A stretch of 64,000 bases of DNA from Fictibacillus norfolkensis (GTDB lineage Bacteria > Bacillota > Bacilli > Bacillales > Fictibacillaceae). The stretch's first letter is position 1; the number at the start of each line of letters is the position of its first letter. Below the pieces are notes generated by a model. It worked only from the letters and a program-made list of their open reading frames with translations. It ran no database searches and was not told where the DNA came from. The stretch covers positions 310,001-374,000 of the forward strand of contig NZ_JACSQM010000001.1 in the NCBI RefSeq assembly GCF_014836645.1. The letters are read 5' to 3'. Both the position numbers and the translations under genes were made by a program. This document shows positions 36,041 to 45,130 of the stretch, in pieces.

Positions 36041-36730
36041 TTAGATGAATAGCTGCTCTACATTATACATAGTAATCCTTTGATTGATATGTTCAAAAGC
36101 GACTGCGATGATATGAGTTTCTGTCACCACGTTTTTTATATAGACTCCGTTCTCTCCATAGTACAAGTCGCTGTTATACTTTTTGATTACGTTCTCTTCC
36201 TTGTTAAGTTCAAGTATACTCTTTCCTTTTTGTTTGATGAACGCTTCTTTCCTCGTCCATACCTGAAAAAAACCATGAACTGAATCTTCAGCTCCCTTGA
36301 CCTCGAGTTTCTCTTCATGAGAAAAGAAACGTCGTATGATACGGTCTTGTCCCTTAAGTTTCCGCGGTGGCTCAATATCCACTCCTATTTCACCCTTAGC
36401 TGAAAAAGCGATCACAAAATGACCATGGGATTCAGATACATTAAAACATAGTCCAGGATAATCAAACACTGGCTTTCCTAAAGTACCCTTTTTAAAAAGA
36501 ATCTCTTTTGGTTTCATGGATGTATAATGACTGATTAATAACCTTGTCAAACCTTTTCTAAGTAGATACCTATCTCGATGAATGGATTCTTTACTCTGCG
36601 AAGCACTCTCTTTTTCGCACTCACATACCTCAAGTTGATCCACCAAGTGATTCATATGATTTAAATCTGCACACCATAAATGGATATCGCCCTCTTGAAA
36701 TGAATCCCAAGGACTATAACCAGCTAACAT
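36041..36730 (-). CDS. Sfp-type 4'-phosphopantetheinyl transferase
   Basis: 229 residues. It moves the phosphopantetheine arm of CoA to the conserved serine of carrier proteins. The two signature motifs are present: GVDIEP (Mg2+ site) and FQVWTRKEAFIKQKGKS. ATG 36730 follows GGTGAG and overlaps the end of the decarboxylase gene; the longer frame is decarboxylase sequence. As last gene of the island operon it presumably activates the three carrier proteins at 42056, 46030 and 48417. Confidence 0.92.
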   Translation of the reverse strand: MLAGYSPWDSFQEGDIHLWCADLNHMNHLVDQLEVCECEKESASQSKESIHRDRYLLRKGLTRLLISHYTSMKPKEILFKKGTLGKPVFDYPGLCFNVSESHGHFVIAFSAKGEIGVDIEPPRKLKGQDRIIRRFFSHEEKLEVKGAEDSVHGFFQVWTRKEAFIKQKGKSILELNKEENVIKKYNSDLYYGENGVYIKNVVTETHIIAVAFEHINQRITMYNVEQLFI

Positions 36731-37949
36731 CAGATATCTCACCGTCTTTTTGTAACAAATACTCTCGGGGGATTTCATGAGATAAGAAATGAACGTTTCC
36801 ACATGAAAGGCCATACGCCCCAGAGTTTGGAAAGATGATTAGATCCTCAGGATCAACTTCCGGCAGTACAACCCCTGACTGTATGATGTCAGTTGGCGTA
36901 CAAAGTTTCCCTACTAATGTATACCGTTGCTCTTCTTTAGCCTTATGCTCTAGGCCAGCTGCATTCTTTTTGATGACTGAAACCGGAAGTGGTTGTTTAA
37001 AATTCCTTCCCATCAGACTCGAGAAAGCTCGGTGATGAGTACCCCCATCTAAAATGGCATAGTTCTTATCGTGAGATTTTTTTGTATAGAGTACCTCGGT
37101 AACATATGCCCCCATCTCAGATGTGATAAAACGACCCGACTCTATATAGACTAACTGTAAGTTAAGATCCTCATTTCCCTTCAATTCTCTACCTAAGATA
37201 GCTCCGTATGACCTGATATCAAAAGGTTTTTCCTCTAAGAAAGCTGGAACCCCAAACCCTCCTCCAAGACCTAAAAGAGAAAGTTCAATTTCAAAACGAT
37301 CTTGTACCCATCTTACGAGACTAAACATCTTTTTTATAGCTTCTTCATGAGATACTAGATTAAAGTTCTGAGTTCCTTGGTAGACATGAAGCCCCTTTAG
37401 TTGAACGTTCTCGAATGCTAGTAGATGTTCGATCACTTTCTCGATCTGATCTTCGTCGATTCCAAATTGACTAGGAAGCCCGGCGGAGATCATCCTAGAG
37501 CCTTTTGATGAAAGGTTCGGGTTCACACGAAGCGCAATCGGTGCGGTGATTCCTAACTTCTTCGCTTCCTCTTGAATGACCTTTATCTCTTGTAAAGATT
37601 CTGCATTGATGCAAAGAATTCCGTTCTCTAGGACTGTTCTAACTTCCGCTCTACTCTTACCCGGACCGGTAAAAATCGTTTGATGTTGAACCCCTAAGTC
37701 TTGTAAAGATCGATATTCACCGATGGATGCCACTTCAATGGAAGCACCTTCATCTAACAATAGTTTGCAGATTGTAGGATTCGGATTCGATTTCATAGAA
37801 TAATAGATCGACACTTCATTAGGAACCGCTTGCCTTATAAGGTTGTACTGCTTTTTTAATTTTGTTTCATCAAATATGAAAAAAGGTGTACCGAACTTCT
37901 TCTTCATCTCTTGTATAGTAAGTTTTAGGTCTATTTTTGTAGTTTCCAA
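36714..37949 (-). CDS. PLP-dependent decarboxylase, BtrK-like (fold type III)
   Basis: 411 residues of the diaminopimelate/ornithine decarboxylase family. The PLP lysine is in YYSMKSNPNP (about residue 48); HVYQGTQ, GLGGGFGVP and LCTPTDI follow. The C-terminal NSGAYGLSxxxVHFLSH pattern and EVLYTKKSHDKNYAILDGG strongly resemble BtrK, which decarboxylates gamma-glutamyl-ACP to gamma-aminobutyryl-ACP in butirosin synthesis. A free-amino-acid decarboxylase is the alternative. Next to a BtrJ-like ATP-grasp gene, as that pathway would need. TTG start after GAGGAG. Confidence 0.88.
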   Translation of the reverse strand: METTKIDLKLTIQEMKKKFGTPFFIFDETKLKKQYNLIRQAVPNEVSIYYSMKSNPNPTICKLLLDEGASIEVASIGEYRSLQDLGVQHQTIFTGPGKSRAEVRTVLENGILCINAESLQEIKVIQEEAKKLGITAPIALRVNPNLSSKGSRMISAGLPSQFGIDEDQIEKVIEHLLAFENVQLKGLHVYQGTQNFNLVSHEEAIKKMFSLVRWVQDRFEIELSLLGLGGGFGVPAFLEEKPFDIRSYGAILGRELKGNEDLNLQLVYIESGRFITSEMGAYVTEVLYTKKSHDKNYAILDGGTHHRAFSSLMGRNFKQPLPVSVIKKNAAGLEHKAKEEQRYTLVGKLCTPTDIIQSGVVLPEVDPEDLIIFPNSGAYGLSCGNVHFLSHEIPREYLLQKDGEISDVSWL

Positions 37950-37953
37950 GATA

Positions 37954-39189
37954 TCATAGCTCCTCTCTTATGCAGGAGTCTATCCTATCCTGCATCTCTT
38001 CAATGTCTAAGGTAGATTCACCATAGAGGATAAAGAACAACCTATACGTGTAACTTTCTCCTTCGACTTCATACTTATGAAATCCGTATACAAAAAAGCC
38101 CCGATTATGGGTAGGACTGATATTCTTATTTAAGTCATGGATAACATCATCAAATGTATGGGGAGTGCTTCTTTTATAATCAAAGAAGCAAGAGAATACC
38201 TTTTGATGACCCTCACTTTTAAAACGCTGCAATAAGGGTAGACTGTACGTAACGAGGGTCAGTCTTGCATTCACTTCGATTACAGGGATGATCTCACCAT
38301 CTGTCTCAACGATAGAATCTATACCTAATACCCCTCGATAACCCTCTTCTAATAAAAGCGTTCCGACTTCTTTCAGCAAGTCATGATAGTTTTGTAACAA
38401 GTTTGGTGATAGATTGGGAGTTAGATCACTACCTCTATAAACACCTGAAGAGTCCACCTTCTGTTCAGTAATCGCTAGTATATGTACTGTTCCTTCCCAT
38501 AAGAGGAGCTGAGCGTTCAAACTCATCTTTGTGTCGTGCCACTTCTCTACAGAAACTTCAAAATCTTTGATGCCCCTTCGTTTTAGAAACTTTATAAAAT
38601 AGTCGAGCTCTTTTTGTTGCCGAATATGAAAAAGTCCCTTTCCTGAAGATCCGAATGGTAACTTGATGACTAACCGTTCTCCTTGATAATGACGATAGGT
38701 CTCGATGATTTCTTCTACAGAACGGCAGATTGCACCTTCGGTCACCCTTATATCTTTTTCCTCAAGAAATTTTCTCATCTTTACTTTGTTGTTCAATCGT
38801 AGAGCTAATTCAGCATGAGGACCGATGATGGTATTTGGTTTTAAGAATTCTTCATCTTCTTTATCAACCAGGTAGGGAACCAATACCCTATCTGATTTCA
38901 TCGACAACTGCTCTTTATAATCACCTATGATTAGTTTAGGAAGTGTCCAATTGTTTTCCTCTAAATATTGTACGAATTGAGGATCAGGTACCTCACGAAC
39001 AATCACGTCGTCCGTTTCAGAAGCAATGAACAATTGATGTTGGTCCATCTGTTCTACTATTCTTTCAGTAGCTCTGCTCTTTATCTGAGGAAATCGGACT
39101 CCCTCACTTACCTTCTGCTCCCAATCGATGTTGGAATAGAACGTTTTTTCTCCAAGGTCTAACAACCAATCAGTAATCGTCTTCGTCAC
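37954..39189 (-). CDS. ATP-grasp ligase, BtrJ-like
   Basis: 411 residues. The GTG start at 39189 overlaps the preceding stop (GTGA) with GGGAGCG upstream; the longer frame is AsbF-like sequence. A pre-ATP-grasp part (LIIGDYKEQLSM) leads into an ATP-grasp domain with VIKLPFGSSGKGLFHI and the metal site VIEVNARLTLVTYSLPLL. BtrJ joins glutamate to the carrier BtrI; adjacency to a BtrK-like decarboxylase supports an amino-acid-to-carrier role here. The amino acid is not known. Confidence 0.8.
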   Translation of the reverse strand: MTKTITDWLLDLGEKTFYSNIDWEQKVSEGVRFPQIKSRATERIVEQMDQHQLFIASETDDVIVREVPDPQFVQYLEENNWTLPKLIIGDYKEQLSMKSDRVLVPYLVDKEDEEFLKPNTIIGPHAELALRLNNKVKMRKFLEEKDIRVTEGAICRSVEEIIETYRHYQGERLVIKLPFGSSGKGLFHIRQQKELDYFIKFLKRRGIKDFEVSVEKWHDTKMSLNAQLLLWEGTVHILAITEQKVDSSGVYRGSDLTPNLSPNLLQNYHDLLKEVGTLLLEEGYRGVLGIDSIVETDGEIIPVIEVNARLTLVTYSLPLLQRFKSEGHQKVFSCFFDYKRSTPHTFDDVIHDLNKNISPTHNRGFFVYGFHKYEVEGESYTYRLFFILYGESTLDIEEMQDRIDSCIREEL

Positions 39190-40010
39190 GTTTGTTCGCT
39201 CCCTAACAGAAGACTGTCCTCTACGGACTGAATCCACATCTTTTCTTCTTCTAAATATCGGAATGGTTCTGTACCAAACCATTCGATGGATAATGGAACC
39301 TCGCTATGTTGTTTTATAAACTGTGATAAAAAATGTTTATAACAGATTGCACCACTTGATAGATGGGTCATACCGATACGATTCCCGCTTGGGGAATATA
39401 CGTTTAATGGACTAAAGACGTGTAAGTGTTCATGATGGGTGATGTTCTTAAGATGAACATTCACGATTCTGTCATCCAACATCGTTAGCGCTTCGCTCGG
39501 TGAATCTCCTGCTTCCCAAACATGAAGCACATCAAGATTGATATAGAGGTTGTGATGATCTACTCTTTCGATCAGTTCTAATGTTGCGGGTAACGAGTCA
39601 GCCCATGTCCCTGGATGCGTCTCCACCACGAGTAGAATCTGTTCTGAATCCATCCTCTGACATAGCCAATGTATATTTGCGAGGATCTTTACCTCTTCTT
39701 CATGAGATAATTCGTCTCTCGCCTTATCTCCAGCAAAGATACGAACCTTGTTACAGTTGAATCTATGACATAAGTTTATTAGCTCCTGACACTTTTCTAT
39801 CATGAGTGTAGGATCTATGAGATCGATGTAATCGCTGATCATCGTAATCCTCACTCTTGGATTATCTAAGAATTTAGTGCAGGATAATGCTTTTGCATGC
39901 ACGCCCCACAACTCTATCCCATAAAAATCCTCTTTGATAGCAAATTCAACGATGTTTTCAATAGAAGCTAAAACATGACGGAATGAGATGGTACATAAGT
40001 TTACCTTCAT
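39186..40010 (-). CDS. 3-dehydroshikimate dehydratase, AsbF-like
   Basis: 274-residue TIM-barrel metalloenzyme. Segments closely resemble AsbF of the petrobactin pathway: NLCTISFRH at the N-terminus, IELWGVHA, ITMISDYIDL, VETHPGT, INLDVLHVWEAGD, HVFSPLNVY and SGNRIGMTHL, then SIEWFG. The Glu, Asp and His residues of the metal site lie in these motifs. AsbF converts 3-dehydroshikimate to 3,4-dihydroxybenzoate. The matching activating enzyme and carrier (AsbC/AsbD-like) are in the same operon. A generic sugar isomerase is unlikely given the specific motifs. Confidence 0.88.
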   Translation of the reverse strand: MKVNLCTISFRHVLASIENIVEFAIKEDFYGIELWGVHAKALSCTKFLDNPRVRITMISDYIDLIDPTLMIEKCQELINLCHRFNCNKVRIFAGDKARDELSHEEEVKILANIHWLCQRMDSEQILLVVETHPGTWADSLPATLELIERVDHHNLYINLDVLHVWEAGDSPSEALTMLDDRIVNVHLKNITHHEHLHVFSPLNVYSPSGNRIGMTHLSSGAICYKHFLSQFIKQHSEVPLSIEWFGTEPFRYLEEEKMWIQSVEDSLLLGSEQT

Positions 40011-40014
40011 GAAC

Positions 40015-40941
40015 TTAACCTTCCTCTACCAGTTTTTTTAAAAATCGTTCTTCTAATTCTTGAATGACGATGATTCGATTCTTTATAGCGTCCACCTTAT
40101 CCGGAAGAGGTTTTCGTTTGTATTTTAATAGAAGGAAGTTGAGTAAGTTCCAATTTTTTATAAGATCTGAAAACAGCTTATCCAAGAAAGTTGAATCTTT
40201 GTCTTTTCTCATCAAACACAGAGTATCCCATATTTGCTTTCTTGTTTTTATGATAGAACTGATGGTTATCGTATTGTTATCTATCCATTTATCTCGCTTA
40301 ATTTCATCACAAGATAACGAATGGTCTAAATCCTCCTGAAATTTCAATAAAGCCATACGACCTTCATTTACTTGAGAGTGATGATAAGCGTTGTAGTTTG
40401 CCTGCACTGTATGTTGATAGATAGCAGAAGGAGATGGGAGTTCCCCTCCTCTTTCACTCAGTTCATAAAAATAGAATAGACCATCTGTATGTACGGCCTC
40501 TTTCATTTCATCTTCGGTAAGATCACCTACAAAATCTACGATAGGATCAATGACCCTAAACGCTCCCTCATACACATTCTCAATGATCACCATGTGTTTA
40601 AAACTTTGATCATCCATAACGTTAAGGTGTTTAGGAAAGAACGCAAACTGGTTTGCTCGTGCTAACAAACAAATCACTCGTCCTGAAGATAGTACTTCTT
40701 TGATGGTTTCGATATCCCCTGAATTGAAATGCATATCGATACCGAACAAAAAATCCAAGTTACTTTTTCTTATATTCTTTGATGCCATTAGGACGTTAGA
40801 GTAATAGTTCAAGTTCCAATAGTTAAGCAGATAGTATTTGTACTGGTAATCCCGTAAGTTTAGAAATGTCATGAGGCATGAAGCGCCGCATTCCATAGCC
40901 GCCAAGTTCACGATCTTTTTTCTTTGTTCTTCAATCATCAT
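40015..40941 (-). CDS. BtrH-like acyltransferase candidate (third copy)
   Basis: 308 residues. A papain-like triad pattern can be placed: Cys18 or Cys22 (AAMECGASCLMTF), a histidine in KHMVIIENVYEG and an aspartate in FRVIDPIVDFVG. The same spaced pattern occurs in the products at 45117 and 49928. In butirosin synthesis BtrH moves an acyl group from a carrier protein to an amine. Its start overlaps the preceding ligase gene (ATGA). The C-terminal half is helical and divergent. Family membership is my inference from the motif. Confidence 0.62.
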   Translation of the reverse strand: MMIEEQRKKIVNLAAMECGASCLMTFLNLRDYQYKYYLLNYWNLNYYSNVLMASKNIRKSNLDFLFGIDMHFNSGDIETIKEVLSSGRVICLLARANQFAFFPKHLNVMDDQSFKHMVIIENVYEGAFRVIDPIVDFVGDLTEDEMKEAVHTDGLFYFYELSERGGELPSPSAIYQHTVQANYNAYHHSQVNEGRMALLKFQEDLDHSLSCDEIKRDKWIDNNTITISSIIKTRKQIWDTLCLMRKDKDSTFLDKLFSDLIKNWNLLNFLLLKYKRKPLPDKVDAIKNRIIVIQELEERFLKKLVEEG

Positions 40942-42059
40942 ACGCTTATCTCCTCGTGAGGAAGTTCAATGAACACGTGTGTCTTTCCTGAGATAGGATC
41001 GTGAACAAGCTCGTCAACTTCTTGTACGCTTATTCTCATCTCTGAACCTAGATGACTTCGTACGAACTCGTTTAGTTTCTTTTCTATAAACGTTTTATCT
41101 TTAACTGTCCCTATGTATTGAAAACATAATTCAATAAGGCTTTGTTGAACGATCTGATATTGTGTGATTCCTTGATTTGTTAGTTGGAAGAAAAATGAAT
41201 CTAAGTATCTAAAGATGGATGCGTTTACATTTCGGTCTTTTAACTTGATCACATGAGAATGTCGGATAGGGAATAATGTAAGAATCTTCTTTCCTTGTTT
41301 GTTCTCTTCTATCTTTCCAATATCACCAGTACGGTACCTCACAAATGGAATACTCTTCATGATGAAAGAAGTGACAACGATTTCTCCATATTCACCTTCA
41401 GACGCAGCCTTTAATGTTTCAGGATTTATGATTTCAACGTGTACATGTTCATCTATCTCCAAGTCTCCATCCTCATTCGTAAACGCTATACACCAAAGCT
41501 CTTCTAAACCATAATAATCAACAACAGGAACATCAAAGACTTCTTGTACCACTCTGATCTGTTTCTCTGAGAGTGGTTCCCCCCAGTTCTGGATGAACAG
41601 TAAGTTTTCATTTTTAAGTTGAATCTCATTTCGTTGTATATAAAGGGCAAGTTGGTAGAGAGCACTTGCTCTGCCTTGAATCATATGAGGTTCCTTGTTA
41701 ACAACCTGTTTAGTATAATGTGAAAGCGCATGTTCTTCCTCAAGCACCCTGTTACTCAGTAACAAGGAATGATTCTTAAAGGGTAGCCCCCACTTACGAC
41801 GGTGCTTGTACAGTGAAAAAGCCAGTGAGAGCTGTTCTTCTTTTGATTTTATACAGTGAAAAGGTGTACCTGTACTTCCAGACGTATAAGATTCGTTCAC
41901 TTCACCTTTAAGTATTTCGAATTCGTTTCTTCTCATCGTGATTAGTTTTTTATCAGTCAGTGGTAGGTCAAAGAATGAAACGGATGCACCTTTAGCATAG
42001 TCTTTATAGAAAGGGTATTTTAAGATTAGTTCCTTCGTCAGAGAATCTAGCTTGTTCAT
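40938..42059 (-). CDS. PaaK/CapK-like adenylate-forming ligase
   Basis: 373 residues. The phosphate loop is SYTSGSTGTPF, the adenine motif VDYYGLEELW, and the RYRTGDIG aspartate is present. It belongs to the phenylacetate-CoA-ligase/CapK branch, often found in capsule and antibiotic clusters, where it activates an aromatic or amino acid. It directly follows a carrier-protein gene with ATGA overlap, so loading of that carrier is likely. The substrate cannot be read. Confidence 0.8.
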   Translation of the reverse strand: MNKLDSLTKELILKYPFYKDYAKGASVSFFDLPLTDKKLITMRRNEFEILKGEVNESYTSGSTGTPFHCIKSKEEQLSLAFSLYKHRRKWGLPFKNHSLLLSNRVLEEEHALSHYTKQVVNKEPHMIQGRASALYQLALYIQRNEIQLKNENLLFIQNWGEPLSEKQIRVVQEVFDVPVVDYYGLEELWCIAFTNEDGDLEIDEHVHVEIINPETLKAASEGEYGEIVVTSFIMKSIPFVRYRTGDIGKIEENKQGKKILTLFPIRHSHVIKLKDRNVNASIFRYLDSFFFQLTNQGITQYQIVQQSLIELCFQYIGTVKDKTFIEKKLNEFVRSHLGSEMRISVQEVDELVHDPISGKTHVFIELPHEEISV

Positions 42060-42310
42060 AAAGAGACAGTCTTCCTTTTTTGTTCCACCAAAGCAACGAC
42101 GTCTTGAACTTTCTGGAGTTTTCCAGGCTCTAAGTCGTCCAAGTCCAATTCAAAAAAGAACGTTTCTTCAAGAAAGCTAAGAAGTTCTAAATAAGTTATA
42201 GAATCGATATAGAGATCTTCCACAAGACGATCTTCTAGACTGATCTGTTTCCGCTTCGTTAGATCAGCGATTATCTTCAAGATATCTACGCTATGAGAGA
42301 CTGTTGACAT
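42056..42310 (-). CDS. Acyl carrier protein (third copy)
   Basis: 84 residues, acidic four-helix carrier. The phosphopantetheine serine is in LYIDSITYLELLSFLE (about residue 37), with DSI instead of the usual DSL, as in the other two carriers of the island. It overlaps the upstream ligase by 20 bases and the downstream PaaK-like gene by four. Confidence 0.9.
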   Translation of the reverse strand: MSTVSHSVDILKIIADLTKRKQISLEDRLVEDLYIDSITYLELLSFLEETFFFELDLDDLEPGKLQKVQDVVALVEQKRKTVSL

Positions 42311-43787
42311 ACGTATGCTCCTTCGCTAAGTTTCTTAAGGCTTTACGATCTATCTTTCCGTTTAATGTTCTCGGAAGATGATCGACTTCAATGAAATCTC
42401 TTGGTCTTTCTGTTGCTTGTAAGATTTGTTTGCAGCGTTCATCAAACTCATACAAGGTACTATCTTCTATCCTTACGATGAACGCGAAGATCCGCTGACC
42501 CCATATCACGTCTTCTACTCCCGTAACCGCCACTTCTTTTAAAGGAAGGTGTTCGATCATGATTTTCTCTATCCGCTCAGGGTAGATCGTATGCCCACCG
42601 ACATTTAGAGCGTTATCTTTTCTACCCGTAATATAAAGAGCACCGTCTCCATCTTTATAACCGATGTCTGATGTTAAAAGCCCATATGATGTTAAGGTCT
42701 TTTCTGTTCTTTCCGGATCCTTAAAATATCCAAGCATCACATTCGGTCCACTCACCACGATGTCACCTTCTTCAAAAGGAGGTAACTCTTGTTCATCTCG
42801 GTAGATCTTTACCTCAACGTCTTGAATCGGAATACCGACGGACTCAGATTTAAACAGCATTTCTTTTGGTAGGTACGATACTCTTGGAGAAGCTTCTGTA
42901 AGACCATAACTCGGTATGAAAGAGAGGCGAGGAAGATCAGAACATAACAACTCTAGAATCTCGCCTGGAAGCGGTCCTCCTACGATCATGATCTGTCGTA
43001 TGTTCGTCCTTCCTAACAATCGATGTTTCTTCATTTTGACTAAAGGGATCAATACAGACGGAACAGTGCAAACAAAAGTCGCATTTGACATACTAACAGA
43101 TCGGACAAAGTCTAGCGGATGTTTAAGGATGTTGTTATGGATTTCGATGTCACAACCCGCGAATAGAGCAGTCAACCATTCCCCTGTTACCGTTGATGCG
43201 TAACCGATGGATTTTAGAAGTATAACCTTATCATCACGTGTCAGTTGAACATAGTTTTGGATGGAACGAACGTTAGACAGAATGTTCTCGTCGCTCAACA
43301 TTATGCCCTTAGGCACACCCGTCGACCCTGAAGACATAAAGATGACTCCTGTTTTCGAGGGAGGTTGATAAGATCCTATCTTTTCTCTTTTGTAGATTGT
43401 TACATCGCTCTTTGAGATTAAGGTGAGCGTTGAAACATCTCTTGACTCAACAAGCTTTGCTTGTGTATCAGAAAGAAAGATAAGATCAGGATCAAGATGT
43501 GAAATTATTCTTTCGTACTCTATAAAACTTGTATAGGCATGTATCGGAATAGGAATACCGCCTGCTAACTTGATCGCCATGAAACTAACGTATGCTGCTA
43601 CTGAGTTGTCCATCCAAATGAGACACAATAAGGGAATTTTCCTATCTAGTGGCTCGATCTCTTTTGAAAGGACCATCGCCTTTTGCAACATCTCTTTGTA
43701 CGTCAGAAAGTACTTATCTTGAGATTCCGAGTAGTGGATTTCGCTCTTATCATTTACATGATCTATGAAGAACTCTTTTAGTTTCAT
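42291..43787 (-). CDS. AMP-binding acyl/aryl ligase
   Basis: 498 residues of the ANL superfamily. Motifs: FMSSGSTGVPKG (phosphate loop), PSYGLTEASPR, TGRKDNALNVGGHTIYPERIE (hinge) and the C-terminal lysine in RTLNGKIDRKAL. It adenylates a carboxylic acid and passes it to CoA or a carrier, most plausibly the carrier encoded directly after it. The substrate is unknown. Overlaps the glycosyltransferase gene by four bases. Confidence 0.88.
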   Translation of the reverse strand: MKLKEFFIDHVNDKSEIHYSESQDKYFLTYKEMLQKAMVLSKEIEPLDRKIPLLCLIWMDNSVAAYVSFMAIKLAGGIPIPIHAYTSFIEYERIISHLDPDLIFLSDTQAKLVESRDVSTLTLISKSDVTIYKREKIGSYQPPSKTGVIFMSSGSTGVPKGIMLSDENILSNVRSIQNYVQLTRDDKVILLKSIGYASTVTGEWLTALFAGCDIEIHNNILKHPLDFVRSVSMSNATFVCTVPSVLIPLVKMKKHRLLGRTNIRQIMIVGGPLPGEILELLCSDLPRLSFIPSYGLTEASPRVSYLPKEMLFKSESVGIPIQDVEVKIYRDEQELPPFEEGDIVVSGPNVMLGYFKDPERTEKTLTSYGLLTSDIGYKDGDGALYITGRKDNALNVGGHTIYPERIEKIMIEHLPLKEVAVTGVEDVIWGQRIFAFIVRIEDSTLYEFDERCKQILQATERPRDFIEVDHLPRTLNGKIDRKALRNLAKEHTYVNSLS

Positions 43788-45130
43788 ACTTGTACCTTCC
43801 TAAGAACCTCACTGCTTGCGAAATGAGAGATACAAGGTTTGATCTTTGTCAGCCACTGATAAACATCAGTAGTGGATTCAGAGACTAGAAGGGATAGCGG
43901 CGTCTCCTCTAGTAAACCTGTATTCTTCAAATGTTTGAGGTGATACATATCGTCTAGATCTTTTACTTTCTTAAAACCAGTCTGAAAATTTATGGAGTCA
44001 TGGATTTCTGTAGAGACAGCTTTACTCACGGCTTCAATGATCTTGGGCATTACCGTTTTATAGTTATACCTACTCGCACTCTCTTTTGAGTGTTTAGAGA
44101 ATTCCTTTTGTAGCTCATCATCCCCCAGCAATGTTTGGATAAGATGAACGGCATGTTGTTCGTCGATCTTCGGAGTCTCATCGACCCAATCACAATCTAT
44201 TAAGTAACCATCACTTCCGTGTGAGATTAACTCTTTAAAACCGTTCCAAGCAGTACATACGACAGGTAATCCGTACACTTTTGCCTCTATAAGATTAAAG
44301 CCAAATGTTTCTCCAGGATCAGTTGATAGGTTAACTAAGAGATCAGCATGCCTGAAATAGGTGTGTTTTTCTTCGTTATCAATTGCTCCTACGAAATAGA
44401 TGTGATTCTTTAAGTCATCGTCGACTAGAGTGTTCAATAAGTGTTTGTACGTATTGATCTCCTCTTTACTAGGTCCTGTATAGTCTCCAGCGATATATAG
44501 ATGAATATTTTTATTCTCGATCAGGATTTTTTTAAAGATAGAGATTAAGATATGTATGTTTTTAATGTTCTCTATTCTGCCGATGGAAAGAAGGTTCATA
44601 CTCCCACCTGCTGGCCGAGCTAACGTTTCAATCTTTTCGTTATCGATACATAGTGGGGTCAACACTGCGTTCTTATAAACAGGTGAGATATTCTCAAGTG
44701 CACGTTTGGAACTCTCTGTGCTTACCAACAAAACATCTTTTTCTGATATCCATGGCGCAATGGTCATCCATTGTTTACACCAGTACTCCGATCCGACCGA
44801 GTGAGCAATACATACGATTGAGAGATCTATCTTATAAAGGTTTCTAGCCATCATCAGGTAAGGGACCAAAAAAGGCATATTTACATAAAGAGCTTTTATT
44901 TCATAGGTAGAAATAAGTTGTTGTAACCTTTCTCCTAGGATATCTAAGGATACTGGTAAGTTCTCTACAAAACGATCGAGAGATGGTTTAAAGAGTCGCA
45001 TGATGCGTAACGGCGGGATTCCGATTGTCTCTATATGTTCAGATAGATAGGAGATCCACTGTTGGTCGATTACTCGTTCGTTGATCCTAGAGGCTTTGCC
45101 GTCTATGTAACCTATTTTAAACGGAGACAT
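43784..45130 (-). CDS. Glycosyltransferase, GT4 family
   Basis: 448 residues with the GT-B fold. The C-terminal half shows LLSIGRIENIKN, the donor-site EX7E motif in ETFGFNLIEAK and SHGSDGYLID. The N-terminal half is less conserved. GT4 enzymes are retaining and use nucleotide sugars; some build aminoglycosides. Its place among sugar aminotransferase and oxidoreductase genes suggests it joins a modified sugar to the scaffold. No membrane segment. Confidence 0.85.
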   Translation of the reverse strand: MSPFKIGYIDGKASRINERVIDQQWISYLSEHIETIGIPPLRIMRLFKPSLDRFVENLPVSLDILGERLQQLISTYEIKALYVNMPFLVPYLMMARNLYKIDLSIVCIAHSVGSEYWCKQWMTIAPWISEKDVLLVSTESSKRALENISPVYKNAVLTPLCIDNEKIETLARPAGGSMNLLSIGRIENIKNIHILISIFKKILIENKNIHLYIAGDYTGPSKEEINTYKHLLNTLVDDDLKNHIYFVGAIDNEEKHTYFRHADLLVNLSTDPGETFGFNLIEAKVYGLPVVCTAWNGFKELISHGSDGYLIDCDWVDETPKIDEQHAVHLIQTLLGDDELQKEFSKHSKESASRYNYKTVMPKIIEAVSKAVSTEIHDSINFQTGFKKVKDLDDMYHLKHLKNTGLLEETPLSLLVSESTTDVYQWLTKIKPCISHFASSEVLRKVQV

